64,000 nucleotides of DNA, from assembly GCA_022478985.1 (NCBI GenBank), contig JAKSZP010004231.1, forward strand, positions 1 to 64,000. Reading direction: 5' to 3'. Made by a program: the position numbers and the translations under genes. The stretch's first letter is position 1, and each line of letters starts with the position of its first letter. Positions 63,104 to 64,000 of this stretch are shown here, piece by piece. The notes beneath the pieces are model-generated. The model was not told the origin of the DNA. It saw only the letters and a list, made by a program, of their open reading frames with translations, and searched no databases. Source of the DNA: Massospora cicadina. Taxonomy: Eukaryota > Entomophthoromycota > Entomophthoromycetes > Entomophthorales > Entomophthoraceae.

Positions 63104-63960
63104 TCATAGCTGATCCGCTACACATCCTGAGGGGTTGACAGCGCTTAAACCTGCAGCTGGAAGACAGTTAGTTTTAAGTTTAGCTTGATTATTCTTTTCA
63201 GAGAGCTTAGAGGAGCGCCAGGGTGGTTGGAGAGTGGCTACAGGAGGGGGAGGAGGATCCTGAGAGCCAGTCAAGGATTCTGCCCCTACTACATTGCAGG
63301 GGAGGTCCCTGAGGTTACTCAATGGTGAACTTAGCAGTGTCCCCATAAGATAAGTCTGAGTTCATACTCTCATCCTCCAACACTGCAAAGGAGCTTTGTG
63401 AGATGTGGGGTGTAAGGGGGATTAGGGCTCTTTGAGTTGTTTCATCTACCACAGGTTGTAGATTGCTAGTCATTGTTGGTGAGCTGAGCTTTTTAGAAGC
63501 TCCTGTTTGGTGCAGGATAGTGCTAGTGGGGACTGGTGGAGGTGCGTTGGAGCGCTGGGTGGGTTGACTGATGATGGCCGCCTTGTGGGGGATGCCCTAC
63601 GCTTGGAAGGAGAGGGTATTGACTCCAGAAGAATGGAGGGTATGCCCACTGGAAGAGGGGCTTGGGTCTTAAGAATGTATGAACCTACTGTTAACACTGC
63701 AGTTTCACCTGAACTACAAAGGGCTTCAGGGGTAAGATCCTGAACTGAAATCCATTGTGTGAGTTGTGAAAATGCTGCTGAAACCACATGGTAACGTTTT
63801 TGGCCTGGTTTAGACCTCTGAGCGGTGGCTGAGAGGGCTTGTTTTTGAGCTATGCAAGCCATTATACAGGTGTCTTGGGCATTACACTATGAACACTGAG
63901 GGTGCGCTTGGTCAGGGTCAACAAAGAAGATCTCTAGTCATATACCAGCCACTGCCACAC
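63104..63960 (-). pseudogene. LINE ORF1 C-terminus (LN-E)
   Basis: Minus-strand open stretches (63862-63470 and 63346-63104). The first begins MACIAQKQALSATAQRSKPG, just after FFVDPDQAHPQCS-CNAQDTC, which matches LN-A (ITLIKPILCKDCHYTQAARK) and LN-C (YILIDPVSPKL), the part that follows the zinc knuckle. The rest is Ser/Pro-rich, then Pro-rich (SQDPPPPPVATLQPPWRSSK). The knuckle itself is beyond the window edge. Confidence 0.65.
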
Positions 63961-64000
63961 AAGGAATACCTCTATATTGTGAGACACTGTGGGGAGGGGA

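Larger units (their letters stand above)
38700..64000 (-). mobile_element. LN-E: minus-strand LINE, split twice
   Basis: Read from the right edge: ORF1 C-terminus (63.9-63.1 kb), AP endonuclease (63.09-62.36), then after LN-F the linker and RT motif 0 region (58.65-57.74), then after GY-F the rest of RT and the C-terminal zinc motif (40.57-38.75). Joining across the two insertions restores the normal LINE domain order, which is my main reason for calling it one element. The 5' end lies outside the window. Stops and frameshifts throughout. Confidence 0.75.

Noticed and set aside
1..64000. Search for host protein genes, tRNAs and rRNA.
   Set aside because: No open frame without retrotransposon homology was long or convincing enough, and no tRNA cloverleaf or rRNA stretch was recognised by eye. 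A tRNAscan or Rfam run would be needed to exclude small RNAs.

Overview
This 64 kb window is eukaryotic, repeat-dominated DNA. I find no convincing host gene, rRNA, tRNA or CRISPR. Nearly every coding signal belongs to a retrotransposon: Ty3/gypsy LTR elements on both strands, one chromodomain (chromovirus) LTR element, and non-LTR (LINE) elements with an RRM-like/CCHC ORF1, an AP-endonuclease and a reverse transcriptase. Almost all are decayed. In-frame stops often sit where relatives have Arg (CGA to TGA), Gln (CAA/CAG to TAA/TAG) or Trp, which suggests C-to-T decay of methylated DNA. A TE-rich filamentous fungus is my best guess for the host, but no host gene is present to confirm it.

The boundaries were worked out by aligning repeats within the window by eye. 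Left block: GY-A (1-1987, minus, 5' end of a gypsy element); LN-A (about 2520-4400, minus LINE); LN-B (about 4440-6120, plus, ORF1-only LINE); GY-B (about 6370-8041, resuming at 22968), which contains GY-C (8042-22967). The 3' LTR of GY-C contains the solo LTR XL-1 (14860-22657), and XL-1 contains the best-preserved element, GY-D (16196-22567, perfect 5-bp AGGGG target duplication). Middle block: LN-C (24293-36090, plus LINE with an 18-bp target duplication) is split in ORF1 by GY-E (24868-31390). LN-D (about 36280-37830) is a second ORF1-only LINE.

Right block: one minus-strand LINE, LN-E, runs from the right edge to about 38.7 kb. It is split by LN-F (58674-62338, ORF1-only LINE, 19-bp target duplication, itself holding a small LTR element GY-G at 59097-60842) and by GY-F (40569-57735, minus gypsy). 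GY-F in turn carries XL-3 in its integrase (42297-44829), the solo LTR XL-2 in its gag (47850-49479) and the chromovirus CH-1 in its 5' LTR (51034-57444, perfect GGATC duplication). CH-1 contains a further insert with a 75-bp tandem repeat.

Four points look unusual. (1) Three gypsy elements (GY-C, GY-E, GY-F) have a long Gag N-terminus with a collagen-like Gly-X-Y stretch, flanked by probable coiled coils, ahead of the capsid. (2) The LTRs of the XL family and of GY-D themselves carry protein-coding sequence recognisable across copies, once expanded as a 25-codon tandem repeat. (3) A LINE family occurs three times as ORF1 without ORF2, and one copy shares its 3' tail with the autonomous LINE LN-C, like a HAL1-type parasite. 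(4) The two CH-1 LTRs are identical over 221 bp although their flanks differ by roughly one base in seven.
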